DNA from: Actinobacteria bacterium HGW-Actinobacteria-2
GTDB taxonomy: Bacteria > Actinomycetota > Actinomycetes > Propionibacteriales > Propionibacteriaceae
Direction of reading: 5' to 3'
DNA length: 64,000 nucleotides
Assembly: GCA_002841335.1 (NCBI GenBank)
Contig: PHEY01000005.1
Location: forward strand, 62,001-126,000
Below, piece after piece: positions 11,679 to 20,082 of the stretch. The position numbers were made by a program, and so were the translations under genes. Below the pieces are notes generated by a model. It had not been told where the DNA came from. It was given only the letters and a program-made list of their open reading frames with translations, and did no database searches. Numbering within the stretch: the stretch's first letter is position 1; each line of letters begins with the position of its first letter.

Positions 11679-13355
11679 GTGAACCCACGCCCAACAACCG
11701 CGATCGACGCCATCGCAGATGCCTACACCCAGCAACTCGCACAGCTCGACCCCATCGGCGCCACCTACATGGGGATCAGCGGCCATGACCACCAGATGCC
11801 CGACCTGTCGCCGGACGGCCACGCCGCCATCGCCGACCTGTCGCGAGCCACGCTGGCCCAGCTGGACGTGACCCCCGCCGCCGACAACACCGACGAGGTG
11901 ACGCTGGCGGCGATGCGGGACCGTCTCGGACTGGCGGTGGAGACCTTCGAGGCAGACGAGTGGTTGTGCGATCTGAACGTGATCGCCTCGCCGCTTCAGG
12001 GGCTGCGCGATGTGCTGGATCTGATGCCGACCGCGACCACCGACGACTGGGCCAACATCGCCTCCCGACTGCGGCTGATGCCCGAATCGATTCGCGGCTA
12101 CATCACTTCGCTTCGCGAAGGTGCCCGCCGCGGCCTGGTGCCGGCCCAACTGCAGGTCAGTGAAGGCATCAAGCAGGCCTCCGAACTCGCCGATCCGACC
12201 AGTTCCTTCTTCGTCACCTTCGCCGCCGGCGCACAACCTGAGGGTGCCCCGGCCAGCGGTGGCCTGGCCAACGATCTGACCGTCGCCGCCGGACGCGCGG
12301 CAGCCGCGTACGGCGAGCTGGTGACCTTCCTCACCGACGAACTCGCCGCTCTGGCCCCCGCCGACGATGCCGTCGGCCGGGATCGTTACGCGCTGCACTC
12401 GCGCGGCTTCGTCGGCGCCGAGGTGGACCTGGACGAGACCTACGCCTGGGGCCTGGACGAGCTGGAGCGGATGGCCACCGAGCAGCAGCAGATCATCGAA
12501 CAGATCGCCGGCCCAGGTGCCACCATGGCCGACGCGGTGCGGGTGCTGGACGCCGATCCGGCGCTCACCTTGACCGGCACGGACGCGCTGCGCGAGTGGA
12601 TGCAGACCACCGCCGACGCCGCCATCGCCGCTCTGGACGGGGTGCATTTCGACATCCCCGCCGAGCTGCGGACGATCGAATGCATGATCGCCCCCACCGA
12701 GACCGGCGGCATCTACTACACCGGACCCAACGAGGACTTCACCCGTCCGGGTCGGATGTGGTGGTCGGTTCCGCCGGGCGTGACCACGTTCTCGACCTGG
12801 CGGGAGAAGACCACGGTCTACCACGAGGGGGTGCCCGGCCATCACCTGCAGGTCGCTCAGGCCGTGCTGGTGCGTGACCAGTTGAACTCGTGGCGTCGCC
12901 TGGTGAGCTGGAGCTCCGGCCACGGCGAGGGCTGGGCGTTGTACGCCGAGCGGCTGATGGCCGAGTTCGGGTTCATGGACAACCTGGGCGACCGCCTCGG
13001 CCTGGTCGACGGGCAGCGGATGCGCGCTGCGCGCGTGGTGGTCGACATCGGCGTGCACTGCCGGATGCCCGCCCCCGAACGCTGGGGCGGCGGCATCTGG
13101 AACGCCGAGAAGGCCTGGGAGCTACTGAAGGCCAATGTGAACCTGGACGAGGCCTTCCTCCGCTTCGAACTGAACCGCTACCTGGGGTGGCCGGGGCAAG
13201 CTCCGTCCTACAAGATCGGGCAGCGGCTGTGGGAGAAGGCCCGCGCGGACGCCCAGGCCAAGGCCGGCGCGTCCTTCGACCTGAAGGCCTGGCACACCAA
13301 GGCGCTCAACCTCGGTTCGGTGCCGCTGGCGATCCTGCCCGACGCTCTGGTCTGA
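11679..13355 (+). CDS. DUF885 family protein, putative zinc metallopeptidase
   Basis: A 558-residue full-length DUF885 protein. The zinc-site motif HEGVPGHH begins at residue 382, with a downstream GEGWALYAE helix carrying the third ligand Glu, the arrangement seen in this gluzincin-like family. No signal peptide is visible, so it is probably cytosolic. The family's substrates are poorly defined; some members are peptidases. GTG start, 77 bp from the divergent glycerophosphodiesterase start. Not part of an obvious operon. Confidence 0.87.
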   Translation: MNPRPTTAIDAIADAYTQQLAQLDPIGATYMGISGHDHQMPDLSPDGHAAIADLSRATLAQLDVTPAADNTDEVTLAAMRDRLGLAVETFEADEWLCDLNVIASPLQGLRDVLDLMPTATTDDWANIASRLRLMPESIRGYITSLREGARRGLVPAQLQVSEGIKQASELADPTSSFFVTFAAGAQPEGAPASGGLANDLTVAAGRAAAAYGELVTFLTDELAALAPADDAVGRDRYALHSRGFVGAEVDLDETYAWGLDELERMATEQQQIIEQIAGPGATMADAVRVLDADPALTLTGTDALREWMQTTADAAIAALDGVHFDIPAELRTIECMIAPTETGGIYYTGPNEDFTRPGRMWWSVPPGVTTFSTWREKTTVYHEGVPGHHLQVAQAVLVRDQLNSWRRLVSWSSGHGEGWALYAERLMAEFGFMDNLGDRLGLVDGQRMRAARVVVDIGVHCRMPAPERWGGGIWNAEKAWELLKANVNLDEAFLRFELNRYLGWPGQAPSYKIGQRLWEKARADAQAKAGASFDLKAWHTKALNLGSVPLAILPDALV

Positions 13356-13375
13356 CCGCCCCGCGTTCCTGCTGT

Positions 13376-13407
13376 CCCGCCCGGCCGAAAGGCTGTCTGC
13401 GGGCGGG
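13376..13407 (+). terminator. GC-rich hairpin after the DUF885 gene
   Basis: CCCGCCCG and CGGGCGGG form an 8-bp perfect stem around a 16-nt loop, 20 bp after the stop. There is no U-run, so termination efficiency is uncertain. Confidence 0.4.
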
Positions 13408-13497
13408 TCACCGCTGCACCGGGCGAGCGGCTCGTCTCGGGTGTTCAGTGGCCGATCTACGGACGCGCCCCGATGCCGCCCCTGCTAACTTGCGGCC

Positions 13498-14238
13498 ATG
13501 GTTGAACTCGTCCACGACACCCACGGCTCCGGGCCGCTGCTGGTCCTGGTTCACGGCATCACCGAGAACCGTCACTCCTGGGATCCGATCCTCGATCGCC
13601 TCGCCGCCACCCACCGGGTGTTGCGTGTCGACCTCCGCGGTCACGGTGAATCGCCGTTCGCCGACAGCTACAGCCTCGCCGACATGGCCGACGACATCGC
13701 CGCCCTGGTCGACGAGCCGCCGCTGGTCGTCGGGCACTCCCTGGGTGGCACCGTGGCCACCGCCTACGCCGCCCGCCACCAGGTGCGCGGCACGGTGAAC
13801 ATCGATCAGACCCTCAACCTGGTGCCCATGCAGGCGGGCCTGCAGGCCCAGGCAGAGCTGCTGCGCAGCGAGCACTACCCGCTGTTCATGGACGCCCTGT
13901 TCGACTCCCTGCGCGGCCAGGTCGATGACGCCGGCTGGCAGCGACTGACCGAGCTGCGCCGCTACGACCAAGCCGTCATTCTGGGCGTGTGGGGCGTCCT
14001 GCTCGACACCACCCCCGCCGAACTGGACGAGGTGGTCGCCGCCGTCACCACGGGGATCACCGCCCCGTACCTGGAGCTCAACGGCTTCGACCTCGGCCCG
14101 GACTACCCCGAGTGGCTGCGCGCCCGCATCCCGAGCGCCGTCGTCGAAACCTGGGACGGCGTGGGCCACTACCCGCAGCTGGTCCGGCCCGAGGAGTTCC
14201 TCGCCCGGCTGGCCGCCTTCGAGGCCACGCTCTCCTGA
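13498..14238 (+). CDS. Alpha/beta hydrolase
   Basis: A 246-residue alpha/beta-hydrolase fold protein. LVHGITENRHSW is the oxyanion-hole region, GHSLGG holds the nucleophile Ser81, and GVGHYPQL near residue 220 holds the catalytic His. Cap residues lie between about 110 and 170. No signal peptide. Substrate cannot be deduced; small-molecule esterases and lactonases look like this. It is convergent with the amidohydrolase that follows (7 bp between stops). Confidence 0.85.
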   Translation: MVELVHDTHGSGPLLVLVHGITENRHSWDPILDRLAATHRVLRVDLRGHGESPFADSYSLADMADDIAALVDEPPLVVGHSLGGTVATAYAARHQVRGTVNIDQTLNLVPMQAGLQAQAELLRSEHYPLFMDALFDSLRGQVDDAGWQRLTELRRYDQAVILGVWGVLLDTTPAELDEVVAAVTTGITAPYLELNGFDLGPDYPEWLRARIPSAVVETWDGVGHYPQLVRPEEFLARLAAFEATLS

Positions 14239-14245
14239 GATTCGA

Positions 14246-15514
14246 TCAGGACGGGTTGGCGCTGGTGCCCAGCCACTGCTTCGCGGCGGCCACCAGCGCG
14301 GCCGCCCCGATGTTCAGCGTCGGCTCGATCACCGGGGCGTAGCCCGAGGAGTGATTGGACGGAATGGTGTCCATCACCCGAATCATCTCGGCGGCGGTGC
14401 CGGCCTGGCTGAACAGGGTCGGATCGGCACCGCCGAGGATCCAGTACACGCACGGCGCGCCGGCAGCGGTGGCGAAATGGCCGACGTCCTCGCTGCCGGT
14501 CACCGGGCCGGGATCGATCAGCCGCTCGCCCACGACCTGCCGTAAGGCGTCGGCCGTCCGGGCGGAACCGTCGAGGTCGTTGAACAACAGCGGCAGTGGC
14601 GTGGTGTAGACGATCTCCGGCTCACGCGGAGCGCCCGAGGCCAACGCCTCAGCCTTGATGATGCGCTCGATCGAGGCCAGCACCCTGGCGCGCACCTTGT
14701 CGTTGTAGGTGCGTACGTTGACCTCGAGCACGGCCTGGTCAGGGATGATGTTCATCTTGGTGCCGGCATGCAGGGTGCCCACGGTGACCACCGCCGAGTC
14801 GGCGCCAGGCACCTCGCGAGACACGATGGTCTGCAGCCGCAGCACCACCGCGGCCGCCATCACGATCGGGTCGATGCAGGCTTCCGGACGCGAGCCGTGC
14901 CCGCCGGACCCGAACAGGGTGACCTTGAGCGCGTCCGAGCTGGCGAACGCCGGGCCGGGATGCAGCCCGAGGAAACCGGCCGGGAGCGGAGCCACATGCT
15001 GACCGAGCACCACGTCGGGACGTCCGAACCGTTCGAACAGGCCGTCGTTGACCATGTCGAGCGCACCGGTGCCCAGCTCCTCGGCGGGCTGGCCGACCAA
15101 CATCAGCGTCCCGGTCCAGGACGTATCCGCTGCCAGCTGCGCCGCGGCGGCGAGCAGGCAGGTGACGTGCACGTCATGGCCGCAGGCGTGCATCACGCCC
15201 ACCTCGGTGCCATCCGGGTCGATGCCGCGCTGGGTACTGGCATACGGCAGCCCGGTGGACTCGGTGACCGGCAGCCCGTCCATGTCGGCCCGCAGCAGGA
15301 CGGTGGGGCCCTCACCTCGGCGAAGCAGACCGACGACACCCGTGCCGCCGACGCCCGAGGTCACCTCGTAGCCCAAAGCCGTCAAGGACTCGGCGACCAC
15401 CTCGGCGGTCCGCGTCTCCTGGTTCGACAGCTCCGGATGCGCATGCAGCCAGCGGTACACCTGCGCCAACTCCTCGGCCCCGGTGGTCGGGGTGACGATC
15501 ACTTCTGCACTCAT
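14246..15514 (-). CDS. M20 family amidohydrolase (IAA-amino-acid hydrolase/carboxypeptidase type)
   Basis: Hydrolyses N-acyl or amide bonds of an amino-acid-like substrate using two metals. The ATG at 15514 has GGAGGAAGC directly upstream, whereas the frame extends 47 codons further without support. The 422-residue protein has HAHPELSNQE, the metal-binding DMDGLP, HACGHDVH and a dimerisation GSGGHGSRPE segment, typical of the M20D subgroup. It lies 59 bp after the kinase gene on the same strand and may be co-transcribed with it. Confidence 0.9.
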   Translation of the reverse strand: MSAEVIVTPTTGAEELAQVYRWLHAHPELSNQETRTAEVVAESLTALGYEVTSGVGGTGVVGLLRRGEGPTVLLRADMDGLPVTESTGLPYASTQRGIDPDGTEVGVMHACGHDVHVTCLLAAAAQLAADTSWTGTLMLVGQPAEELGTGALDMVNDGLFERFGRPDVVLGQHVAPLPAGFLGLHPGPAFASSDALKVTLFGSGGHGSRPEACIDPIVMAAAVVLRLQTIVSREVPGADSAVVTVGTLHAGTKMNIIPDQAVLEVNVRTYNDKVRARVLASIERIIKAEALASGAPREPEIVYTTPLPLLFNDLDGSARTADALRQVVGERLIDPGPVTGSEDVGHFATAAGAPCVYWILGGADPTLFSQAGTAAEMIRVMDTIPSNHSSGYAPVIEPTLNIGAAALVAAAKQWLGTSANPS

Positions 15515-15573
15515 GCTTCCTCCGTGCTCCTGCAGCCGCGCCCAGCCTAATCCGGGCTGGCCGCCGGACACGC

Positions 15574-16203
15574 TCAGCGCGCCAGCACCCGATCGGCACG
15601 GACGGCGGTGGCGGCCACCTGCACGGCATTGGGTTCGTCGACCTGATCGACCCAAGCCCGAGCCGCAGCAGCGCTCTTGCCGAACTGCTCATGGCGGGAT
15701 CGCAGCCGCGCTTGGCGTTCAGCGTCATCGAGATGGACGTAGATCACCTCGTCCAGCAGGCCGGGCACCTGACTCCAGGGATCATCCTCGGCCAGCAGAT
15801 AGTTGCCTTCGGTGATCACCACGGCGACCTCGGGATCGACGGCGATGGCGCCGGCCAGCGGCTGCTCCAGCTCACGATCGAAGCCGGGCGCGAAGACGGT
15901 GTGATCGGTCTCGGCGCGCAACCGCCGCAGCAGCGCGACATAGCCGTGGCCGTCGAAAGTGTCGATCGCGCCTTTGCGGTCCACCCGTCCCAGGCGGCGC
16001 AAGGTCACATCGGCCAGATGGAAGCCGTCCATCGGCACCGTGACCGCGACCACACCGGACGCCGCCAGCGCGGCCAACAGTTCGGCGGCGACGGTGCTCT
16101 TGCCCGCGCCCGGCGCACCGACCAGCCCGATCAGGCGGCGCGGTGGCCCCGCCAGGACGAGTTCAGCGGCAAGTTCGGCGACGGTGACGACCTGCGGCGA
16201 CAC
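15574..16203 (-). CDS. Nucleoside/nucleotide kinase family P-loop protein
   Basis: A 209-residue P-loop kinase with Walker A GAPGAGKS at residues 29-36, a PMDGFHLAD substrate motif and an EGNYLL strand. These are the signatures of the uridine-kinase/pantothenate-kinase-like family annotated as nucleoside/nucleotide kinase family protein. The phosphoryl acceptor is unknown. GTG start 6 bp after the hypC-like stop, so it sits in the operon of the orphan hydrogenase-like large subunit; whether that link is functional is unclear. Confidence 0.8.
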   Translation of the reverse strand: MSPQVVTVAELAAELVLAGPPRRLIGLVGAPGAGKSTVAAELLAALAASGVVAVTVPMDGFHLADVTLRRLGRVDRKGAIDTFDGHGYVALLRRLRAETDHTVFAPGFDRELEQPLAGAIAVDPEVAVVITEGNYLLAEDDPWSQVPGLLDEVIYVHLDDAERQARLRSRHEQFGKSAAAARAWVDQVDEPNAVQVAATAVRADRVLAR

Positions 16204-16209
16204 GATGAT

Positions 16210-16455
16210 TCAGCCGGCCTCGGCAGAGAGCTCGATCACACCCAGCTCAGCGAAAGCGGCCAGCGAATCAGCGGCCGCCTGCGGGTCGAGCACGTCCATC
16301 ACGAAGCCGTTCTGCAGCAACACGTAGTCGCCGATCTGCGCCTCGGGGAAGTACGCCAGCTGGCAGTCGAGCTCTTCACCGTTGAGCAGCACCCGCGCCA
16401 TCGGCAGGACGCCGGGCGTGATCGCGATGATCTTGGCCGGAATGCCCACGCACAT
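16210..16455 (-). CDS. hypC1: HypC/HupF family hydrogenase maturation chaperone, copy 1
   Basis: HypC carries the Fe(CN)2CO group with HypD and docks on the hydrogenase large-subunit precursor. The ATG at 16455 has GGGAGGG upstream and yields the diagnostic N-terminus MCVGIP, whose Cys2 is essential. The rest (81 residues) has the expected OB-like pattern with GDYVLLQNGFVMDVL. Its start lies 1 bp after the stop of the large-subunit-like gene, so it is translationally coupled to that gene and is probably dedicated to it. A second hypC lies at 31278. Confidence 0.92.
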   Translation of the reverse strand: MCVGIPAKIIAITPGVLPMARVLLNGEELDCQLAYFPEAQIGDYVLLQNGFVMDVLDPQAAADSLAAFAELGVIELSAEAG

Positions 16456-16456
16456 C

Positions 16457-17713
16457 TCAGTTCCCTCCCTCGGCGGCCACCGTGTCCACCTGTAGCCCCA
16501 TTCCACCCACCGGTGCCGACGAGCACGGCAGGCACGGATCGGCCTCGCGCACAGCATCCTCCAAGTCGAGGGCCGACGTCGAGCCGGACGCCGCCGCCAG
16601 CAGCAGATCAGCCAGCCACGGTTCGTTCTGAGCAGTGGGTGTGAGGATCTGCGCCGCGACCAGTCGTCCGTCGGTGCCGGTCTGGTAGCGATGTACCAAC
16701 AGCCCGCGCGGGCCATCGACCCAGCCGACCCCCACCGCCTCGGGGGCGAACCCGTCGACCGGGACGGCCACCTGCTCCTCGTACAGTTCCGCCGAGGCCA
16801 GCAGGTCGAGGATCGCCTCGACGGCGTGGACGGTCATGATCGCGCGGGCACCAGCGGCGTCCCCGCTGCCGGCCAGCCACTCGGCCTGGAGCTCGGCGGC
16901 GATCGGCGTGGTCAACACGCCGACGCGGAGCTGGGCCACCGGACCGACCCGGTAACGGCCGTTCTCCGGGCCGAGCGCCAGCAAGTAGGGGTGGGGTGCA
17001 GCGGCACCGGGGTACTGCTCGGCGATCAGCGAGTCCCAACAGGCCGTGGCGGCCCCCGAGACCAGGGTGTCACCATCGGCGCTCACCGCACGCAGCCGCT
17101 CACCGACCAGGTCGGGGCTGCCGAAGCGGTCGACCAGGGCCACGTCCGCGCCGGCGAAGACCGGCAGCGAGGCACCCGCGGACAGCTGCGCCCGGGCCAG
17201 GTCGACCAGCACACTGCGCAGGATGTGCGCGTCGGCGGCCAGTTCTTCGGTGGCCTCGGCGGTGACCGACGCCTTCACTCCACCGGGAACCGCAGTGGCA
17301 GGGAAGTGCCCCGGCGATCCCGCGGCGGCCATCGCCGCCTTGCCGACGCGGCGCATCGACAGCGCCGTCTCGCGGTTGTGAGCGATCAGCCGCGGGGCGT
17401 GCGTCTCCAGTGCGGAGCCGTGGTGCAGCAGGCGCCGAATCGCTATCGCCGCCGGCGGCAGCTCGCTGACATCGGCCAACGCTTCCAAAGCACGGACGCC
17501 GGCCAGGTGGTGAGCCGCCGGGCAGATGCCGCACAGCTTCTCCACCAGATTGGGTACTGCAGCGGCCTCTTGGCCGGCCAGCAGCGCGTCCACTCGCGGC
17601 AGCCCCGCGAGGTCGAATCGCGCCGCCCGGATCTGACCAGCGGCGTCGGTCTCGACGACCACCTTCGCCCCGAAGGGGTCGACGATCTCGTCCAGTACCC
17701 AGCGCTGTGTCAT
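16457..17713 (-). CDS. Orphan group-3-like [NiFe]-hydrogenase large subunit homologue
   Basis: A 418-residue nickel-dependent hydrogenase large-subunit homologue, much shorter than the group 1 subunit nearby. The N-terminal metal-site motif is KLCGICPAAHH (Cys61, Cys64) and the C-terminal one DPCLPC (Cys394, Cys397), so all four nickel-binding cysteines remain. DGPRGLLVHRY and TPTAQNE are group 3-type motifs. Odd points: the usual Arg two before Cys61 is Lys, the GPxAR motif reads GPVAQ, and the His or Arg three residues after the last Cys, where the C-terminal peptide is normally cut, is Ala, followed by 18 more residues. No small subunit or diaphorase gene is nearby. Start ATG at 17713; coupled to hypC1. 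It could be a truly orphan enzyme, a nickel-site scaffold, or decaying. Confidence 0.85.
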   Translation of the reverse strand: MTQRWVLDEIVDPFGAKVVVETDAAGQIRAARFDLAGLPRVDALLAGQEAAAVPNLVEKLCGICPAAHHLAGVRALEALADVSELPPAAIAIRRLLHHGSALETHAPRLIAHNRETALSMRRVGKAAMAAAGSPGHFPATAVPGGVKASVTAEATEELAADAHILRSVLVDLARAQLSAGASLPVFAGADVALVDRFGSPDLVGERLRAVSADGDTLVSGAATACWDSLIAEQYPGAAAPHPYLLALGPENGRYRVGPVAQLRVGVLTTPIAAELQAEWLAGSGDAAGARAIMTVHAVEAILDLLASAELYEEQVAVPVDGFAPEAVGVGWVDGPRGLLVHRYQTGTDGRLVAAQILTPTAQNEPWLADLLLAAASGSTSALDLEDAVREADPCLPCSSAPVGGMGLQVDTVAAEGGN

Positions 17714-17758
17714 CGTCCCTGCCCTTCCCCAGACCACTCTGCACCCAAACCTGCGTCC

Positions 17759-17802
17759 CTGCGCCCGAAAACCCCAGCGCACAGTGACACCATCGGGCGC
17801 AG
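17759..17802. promoter_or_regulatory. Inverted repeat in the divergent promoter of the orphan large subunit and hypA1
   Basis: CTGCGCCCGA (17759-17768) and TCGGGCGCAG (17793-17802) are perfect 10-bp inverted arms 24 bp apart, in the 133-bp gap between two divergent genes. The position suits an operator serving both directions, or a hairpin in one leader. Confidence 0.4.
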
Positions 17803-17846
17803 AGTCGCGGCGATCATGACAGACCAGCCTCTGGCATCATGGGCGG

Positions 17847-18197
17847 GTGCATGAACTCGGGCTGTTGAAGACCGTCGTAACGGCGGTCGAAAAGGCCGTC
17901 GCTGATACCGACGCCCCCGTCGAGGCCGTCGGCCTCCGAGTGGGCACACTCTCCGGAGCAGTCCCCGAGGCACTCCTCGGATCCTGGCCCATCGCAATCG
18001 CAGGCACCCGCCTGGCCGGCGCACGACTCGACATCGAGGTTGTTGCAGCACAGGTTTGGTGCAGCGCCTGCCAGAAGGCTCAAGAGGTCGACGAGTTCTT
18101 CGCGCTCACGTGCCCGGCGTGCGGCGTCGGCTGCGGAAACCTCATCCACGGCCGCGAGTTCGAGGTCGCCTTCGCCGACGTGGCCGACACTGCCTGA
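17847..18197 (+). CDS. hypA1: HypA/HybF nickel metallochaperone, copy 1
   Basis: HypA delivers nickel to the hydrogenase large subunit with HypB. The GTG start at 17847 gives MHELG, keeping the nickel-binding His2 and Glu3. The zinc site is two CxxC pairs, Cys72/Cys75 and Cys89/Cys92. Length (116) is normal. It is divergent from the orphan large subunit and convergent with the protease gene (9 bp between stops). A second, clearly different hypA lies at 24370, so each large subunit may have its own HypA. Confidence 0.92.
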   Translation: MHELGLLKTVVTAVEKAVADTDAPVEAVGLRVGTLSGAVPEALLGSWPIAIAGTRLAGARLDIEVVAAQVWCSACQKAQEVDEFFALTCPACGVGCGNLIHGREFEVAFADVADTA

Positions 18198-18206
18198 CTC
18201 CACCGC

Positions 18207-18752
18207 TCAGCCCTCCGCGTCCAACGCGGCCAACCAGTCGGTGAGCACCGCTGTGGCCCGCTCCACCGCTTCGTCCAACGCGCCCGTGACCGCCTCAGTC
18301 CTGTTCAGGGTGAGATCGACGTGCCCGGGGACGATGCCCACGACGGTCACTTCGCTGGGTTCGGTGCCGAGCATCCGCGCGGCCGCGAACAGGTCGAGCA
18401 GGCCGACCTGGTGAGGGGAAAGCTTGGTGGCCAACAGTCGCGGTACCTGATCGCCGTCGATGGTCACCACCGTGCCTGGGACCGGACCGGCGACCGCGTC
18501 CAGGATCAACAGCCGGGTGGCCTCCTGGACGACAGGCAGCAGCTCCATGCCACCGGTTGCGCCATCGACGAAGGCGATCCGGGGATCGTCCAGGCTCTCT
18601 TGAAGCCGCTCCAACAGCACCAGCCCGATGGAGTCGTCGCCCATGATCAGGTTGCCCACGCCCAGCACGGTGATCGGCGCGACCGCCGGCTCGAACGGCG
18701 GCCGGTAGGCCAGGCTGTCGGGGCGAACCCGGGAAGTTGCAGGCGTAGTCAT
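18207..18752 (-). CDS. hyaD: Hydrogenase maturation protease (HyaD/HybD family)
   Basis: Removes the C-terminal peptide of the large subunit after nickel insertion. The core begins about residue 28 with GVGNLIMGDDSIG, where the Asp-rich motif supplies nickel ligands, followed by DGATGGMELL, LDAV and SPHQVGLLD with the third ligand His. The 181-residue protein carries about 25 extra N-terminal residues. It is last on the strand after the cytochrome gene and separated from it by a strong hairpin. It is the only protease in the window, and only the group 1 large subunit shows a normal cleavage site. Confidence 0.92.
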   Translation of the reverse strand: MTTPATSRVRPDSLAYRPPFEPAVAPITVLGVGNLIMGDDSIGLVLLERLQESLDDPRIAFVDGATGGMELLPVVQEATRLLILDAVAGPVPGTVVTIDGDQVPRLLATKLSPHQVGLLDLFAAARMLGTEPSEVTVVGIVPGHVDLTLNRTEAVTGALDEAVERATAVLTDWLAALDAEG

Positions 18753-18784
18753 GAAGGTCCTTCGAGCGTTACGGGGAAACGGGA

Positions 18785-18820
18785 ACTCCCCGAGGTTCGA
18801 TCATTCGAACCCCGGGGAGT
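18785..18820 (-). terminator. Long hairpin between cytochrome b and protease genes
   Basis: A 16-nt arm (18785-18800) pairs with 18805-18820 with one mismatch around a 4-nt loop. It lies just after the cytochrome stop and 33 bp before the protease start. No clear U-run follows. It may be a partial terminator or an mRNA-stability element lowering protease expression relative to structural subunits. Confidence 0.6.
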
Positions 18821-18834
18821 CTAAACCGAATGTG

Positions 18835-20082
18835 TCATCCGATCTTCGGTGAATCAACGGGCTTGGAGCCGCGGCGCAGCCACACCCCACCGTTGATCAT
18901 CGAGGAGATGCCGCCGTGCCGCTCCAGCGAGTCGGACCGCACCGCCAGGTAGATGTGCAGGATCACGAAGGCCCAGATCAAGAACATGACGATCGCGTGG
19001 AAGACCCGGACGTTGGTGATGCCGAACCAGTCGACCGGCGTGGAGACGATTCCCCAGAACCAGCTCGAGTTCTTGTGCACCATGCCGTACAGGGTCAGGC
19101 CGGTGACCATCTGGATCGCGCCCAACACGTACATGCCGGTGTAGCCCAGTTGCTGCAGCGGGTTGTGCGCCAGGTACAGCGGGGCGTGCTTGCGGATGAA
19201 GAGGTAGTGGCCAACAACCGCGCCGAGGTTCTTGACGTCTTCCTTCTTCTTCAACGGCCACAGGGTCGGCCAGCGCAAGTACCGGTCACGAGAGCGGAAG
19301 GCCGAGACCACCCGCGCGGCACCGATGACCAGCCAGATGAAGGCGGTGGTGAAGTGGATCACCCGCACCCAACCCATCAGGTACCCGGGGGACTGGACAT
19401 CGTTGGTCGCCGACGGACCGAAGAACGGATCCATGATCAGGTAGCCGGTCAGGCTCAGCACCACGATGGCCAACACGTTCGACCAGTGCTGCAACCGCAA
19501 CGAGGCCGACCACAGATTGACCCGTGCCCAGGAGTCGGGACTGGCGGCCACGTCGTCGGCGAAACCGGCCGGGTTGGCCGAACGCAGCTCGATGTAGCCC
19601 TGGAAGGTGAAGGCGCCGACGGTGTCGCCCTCGCCGACCGGGGCCGAAGCCACGGCCAGCGGACGGAAGCCCCGTCGCGATGAAAGGTCGGCGTTCTTCA
19701 CCGCCACCGCGCGGTCCTCGCGGCTGATCTTGCACTCCTTCAGCACGGAGGCCAGATCACCCCGCATCACCACGAAGTCGCCGGTTCCCTTGCCGCCGGG
19801 CAGCTGGAGGTCGTGCACCCGAGTGAGGCTGTAGCGACGATCCATCCGAGCCGGATCGACATCGCCGTCCGCCACGGTGGGCAGGGCGATGTCGTCACGC
19901 TCGTCAGCCAGGCGACCGGCCAGAACGACGTCCACGGGATCGGTCGAACCGGCGGGAGCGGCCGCTGCCGCCATCGCCAGCACCCGGCCGACGTTCATCT
20001 TGCCGGCGGTGAAGATCGAACCCGCCGTCAGCTTCAACGCGGCCTGCTCAGCGGCAGGTGCCGCCTGCTCGTCCACCGTCAT
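18835..20082 (-). CDS. hyaC: Hydrogenase b-type cytochrome with P-type-ATPase-like N-terminal domain
   Basis: The C-terminal part (from about residue 185) is the Ni/Fe-hydrogenase cytochrome b that passes electrons from the small subunit to quinone. It has four helices with haem-ligand candidates in LQHW, RVIHF, RVFH and ILHIY. Residues 1-180 are an unusual soluble extension. Its order of motifs (TAGSIFTAGKM at 19-29, TDPVD at 47-51, FVVMRGDLASVLKEC at 103-117, RRGFRPLAVA at 136-145, then a glycine and hydrophobic strand) parallels the P-type ATPase stretch from DKTGTLT through the nucleotide-binding KGAP and GxRxLAVA motifs, but the phosphorylated Asp is lost. Family comparison is from memory. 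ATG at 20082 overlaps the large-subunit stop (ATGA). Confidence 0.85.
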   Translation of the reverse strand: MTVDEQAAPAAEQAALKLTAGSIFTAGKMNVGRVLAMAAAAAPAGSTDPVDVVLAGRLADERDDIALPTVADGDVDPARMDRRYSLTRVHDLQLPGGKGTGDFVVMRGDLASVLKECKISREDRAVAVKNADLSSRRGFRPLAVASAPVGEGDTVGAFTFQGYIELRSANPAGFADDVAASPDSWARVNLWSASLRLQHWSNVLAIVVLSLTGYLIMDPFFGPSATNDVQSPGYLMGWVRVIHFTTAFIWLVIGAARVVSAFRSRDRYLRWPTLWPLKKKEDVKNLGAVVGHYLFIRKHAPLYLAHNPLQQLGYTGMYVLGAIQMVTGLTLYGMVHKNSSWFWGIVSTPVDWFGITNVRVFHAIVMFLIWAFVILHIYLAVRSDSLERHGGISSMINGGVWLRRGSKPVDSPKIG

